64,000 bases of DNA from CBDFHB01 sp965250115. GTDB taxonomy: Bacteria; Acidobacteriota; Vicinamibacteria; Marinacidobacterales; SMYC01. Below the pieces are notes generated by a model that was not told the DNA's origin, made no database searches, and saw nothing but the letters and a program-made list of their open reading frames with translations. Both the position numbers and the translations under genes were made by a program. Below, piece after piece: positions 63,744-64,000 of the stretch (its first letter is position 1; each line of letters starts with the position of its first letter). Location: positions 372,001 through 436,000 of the forward strand of contig CBDFNJ010000002.1 of the NCBI GenBank assembly GCA_965250115.1. Direction: 5' to 3'.

Positions 63744-64000
63744 CTATCCGACTCTCCCTTTTCGAAAGTGGTTGCGCAGGCGGCGAACCATTGCTTGCGA
63801 CTGTTCGGTGAACTCTCGGCCTGGGGTAACGATGGGAATTCTCCCAGCCACATCAACGAATCCTTGCTGGTTCATCTCCTCAGCGAGCTCATCGATCAAC
63901 GCACTCCCTAGCCCTCGGCCCCTGAACGACGGGTAGATCCACCAAGTCGGAAGGGCAGCTTGCTTCGCTCCCGTCCAGGAGACCAATCCGACGGGACTAT
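63744..64000 (-). CDS. GNAT-family acetyltransferase, cut by window edge
   Basis: Reverse strand; the visible part begins at the right edge with SPVGLVSWTGAKQAALPTWW and IYPSFRGRGLGSALIDELAE, where RGRGLGSAL is the acetyl-CoA-binding motif A of GNAT enzymes. The frame runs to 63744. The N-terminus lies outside the window, and the apparent start TTG 63986 is internal. Substrate unknown. Confidence 0.75.
   Translation of the reverse strand, partial: SPVGLVSWTGAKQAALPTWWIYPSFRGRGLGSALIDELAEEMNQQGFVDVAGRIPIVTPGREFTEQSQAMVRRLRNHFRKGRVG

Overview
The window is GC-rich, densely coded DNA from a Gram-negative bacterium: it carries lpxB (lipid A), an outer-membrane beta-barrel protein, an EnvC-like protein and TonB-type proteins. 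The mixture (GWxTD-domain protein, spondin and matrixin domain secreted proteins, ankyrin-TonB protein, degenerate S41 protease, TPR/transglutaminase lipoprotein) looks most like Acidobacteriota or a neighbouring phylum. That placement is an inference; no rRNA or other marker is present.

Layout. (a) 1-5735: a tight forward operon lpd-lipB-E1alpha-E1beta-E2-lipA, a 2-oxoacid dehydrogenase complex with both enzymes that make its lipoyl cofactor; the E1alpha has lost its thiamine-diphosphate signature. (b) 5843-11097, reverse: BoxR-type regulator, S9 peptidase, SerB-SerA fusion, methyltransferase. (c) 11364-16002, forward and divergent from boxR: boxC, boxB and a thiolase of the aerobic benzoyl-CoA (box) pathway, then a decapitated enoyl-CoA hydratase. 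(d) 16027-18717: anti-sigma factor and an ECF sigma gene with an in-frame stop, a spondin-domain secreted protein and a small membrane protein. (e) 18968-29602: a mobile-element pile-up. Two near-identical IS3-family copies split a small Cys-rich secreted protein and a large GGDEF/ATPase/HEAT-repeat gene; the latter also holds a group II intron inside its GGDEF codon run and a one-base frameshift. (f) 29744-36106: selenocysteine-type respiratory formate dehydrogenase (alpha gene with UGA, SECIS hairpin and three frame breaks; intact beta and gamma) with FdhE. (g) 36110-53065: housekeeping and envelope genes (ankyrin-TonB, GT-C-like membrane protein, mltG, ruvX, rtcA-like, envC-like, ctpA-like, GWxTD protein, TPR lipoprotein, hflX, rsgA, lpxB, matrixin, beta-barrel). 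(h) 53194-64000: a tRNA-Thr gene with an integrase remnant, followed by accessory DNA made of an internally deleted ISL3 element, two different IS256-family elements, a MITE, an IS3-family element, a lone IS end, a PQQ-like beta-propeller protein, mscS and a partial acetyltransferase.

The genes combine into readable units: lipoate synthesis feeding the dehydrogenase complex; BoxR controlling box genes across a TGCA-containing divergent promoter; and a Tat-exported selenoenzyme FDH with its accessory factor. The most unusual item is the GGDEF-STAND-type ATPase-HEAT gene, whose diguanylate-cyclase active-site motif can only be restored by intron splicing. Several target-site duplications can be read directly and let the pre-insertion genes be reconstructed in frame.
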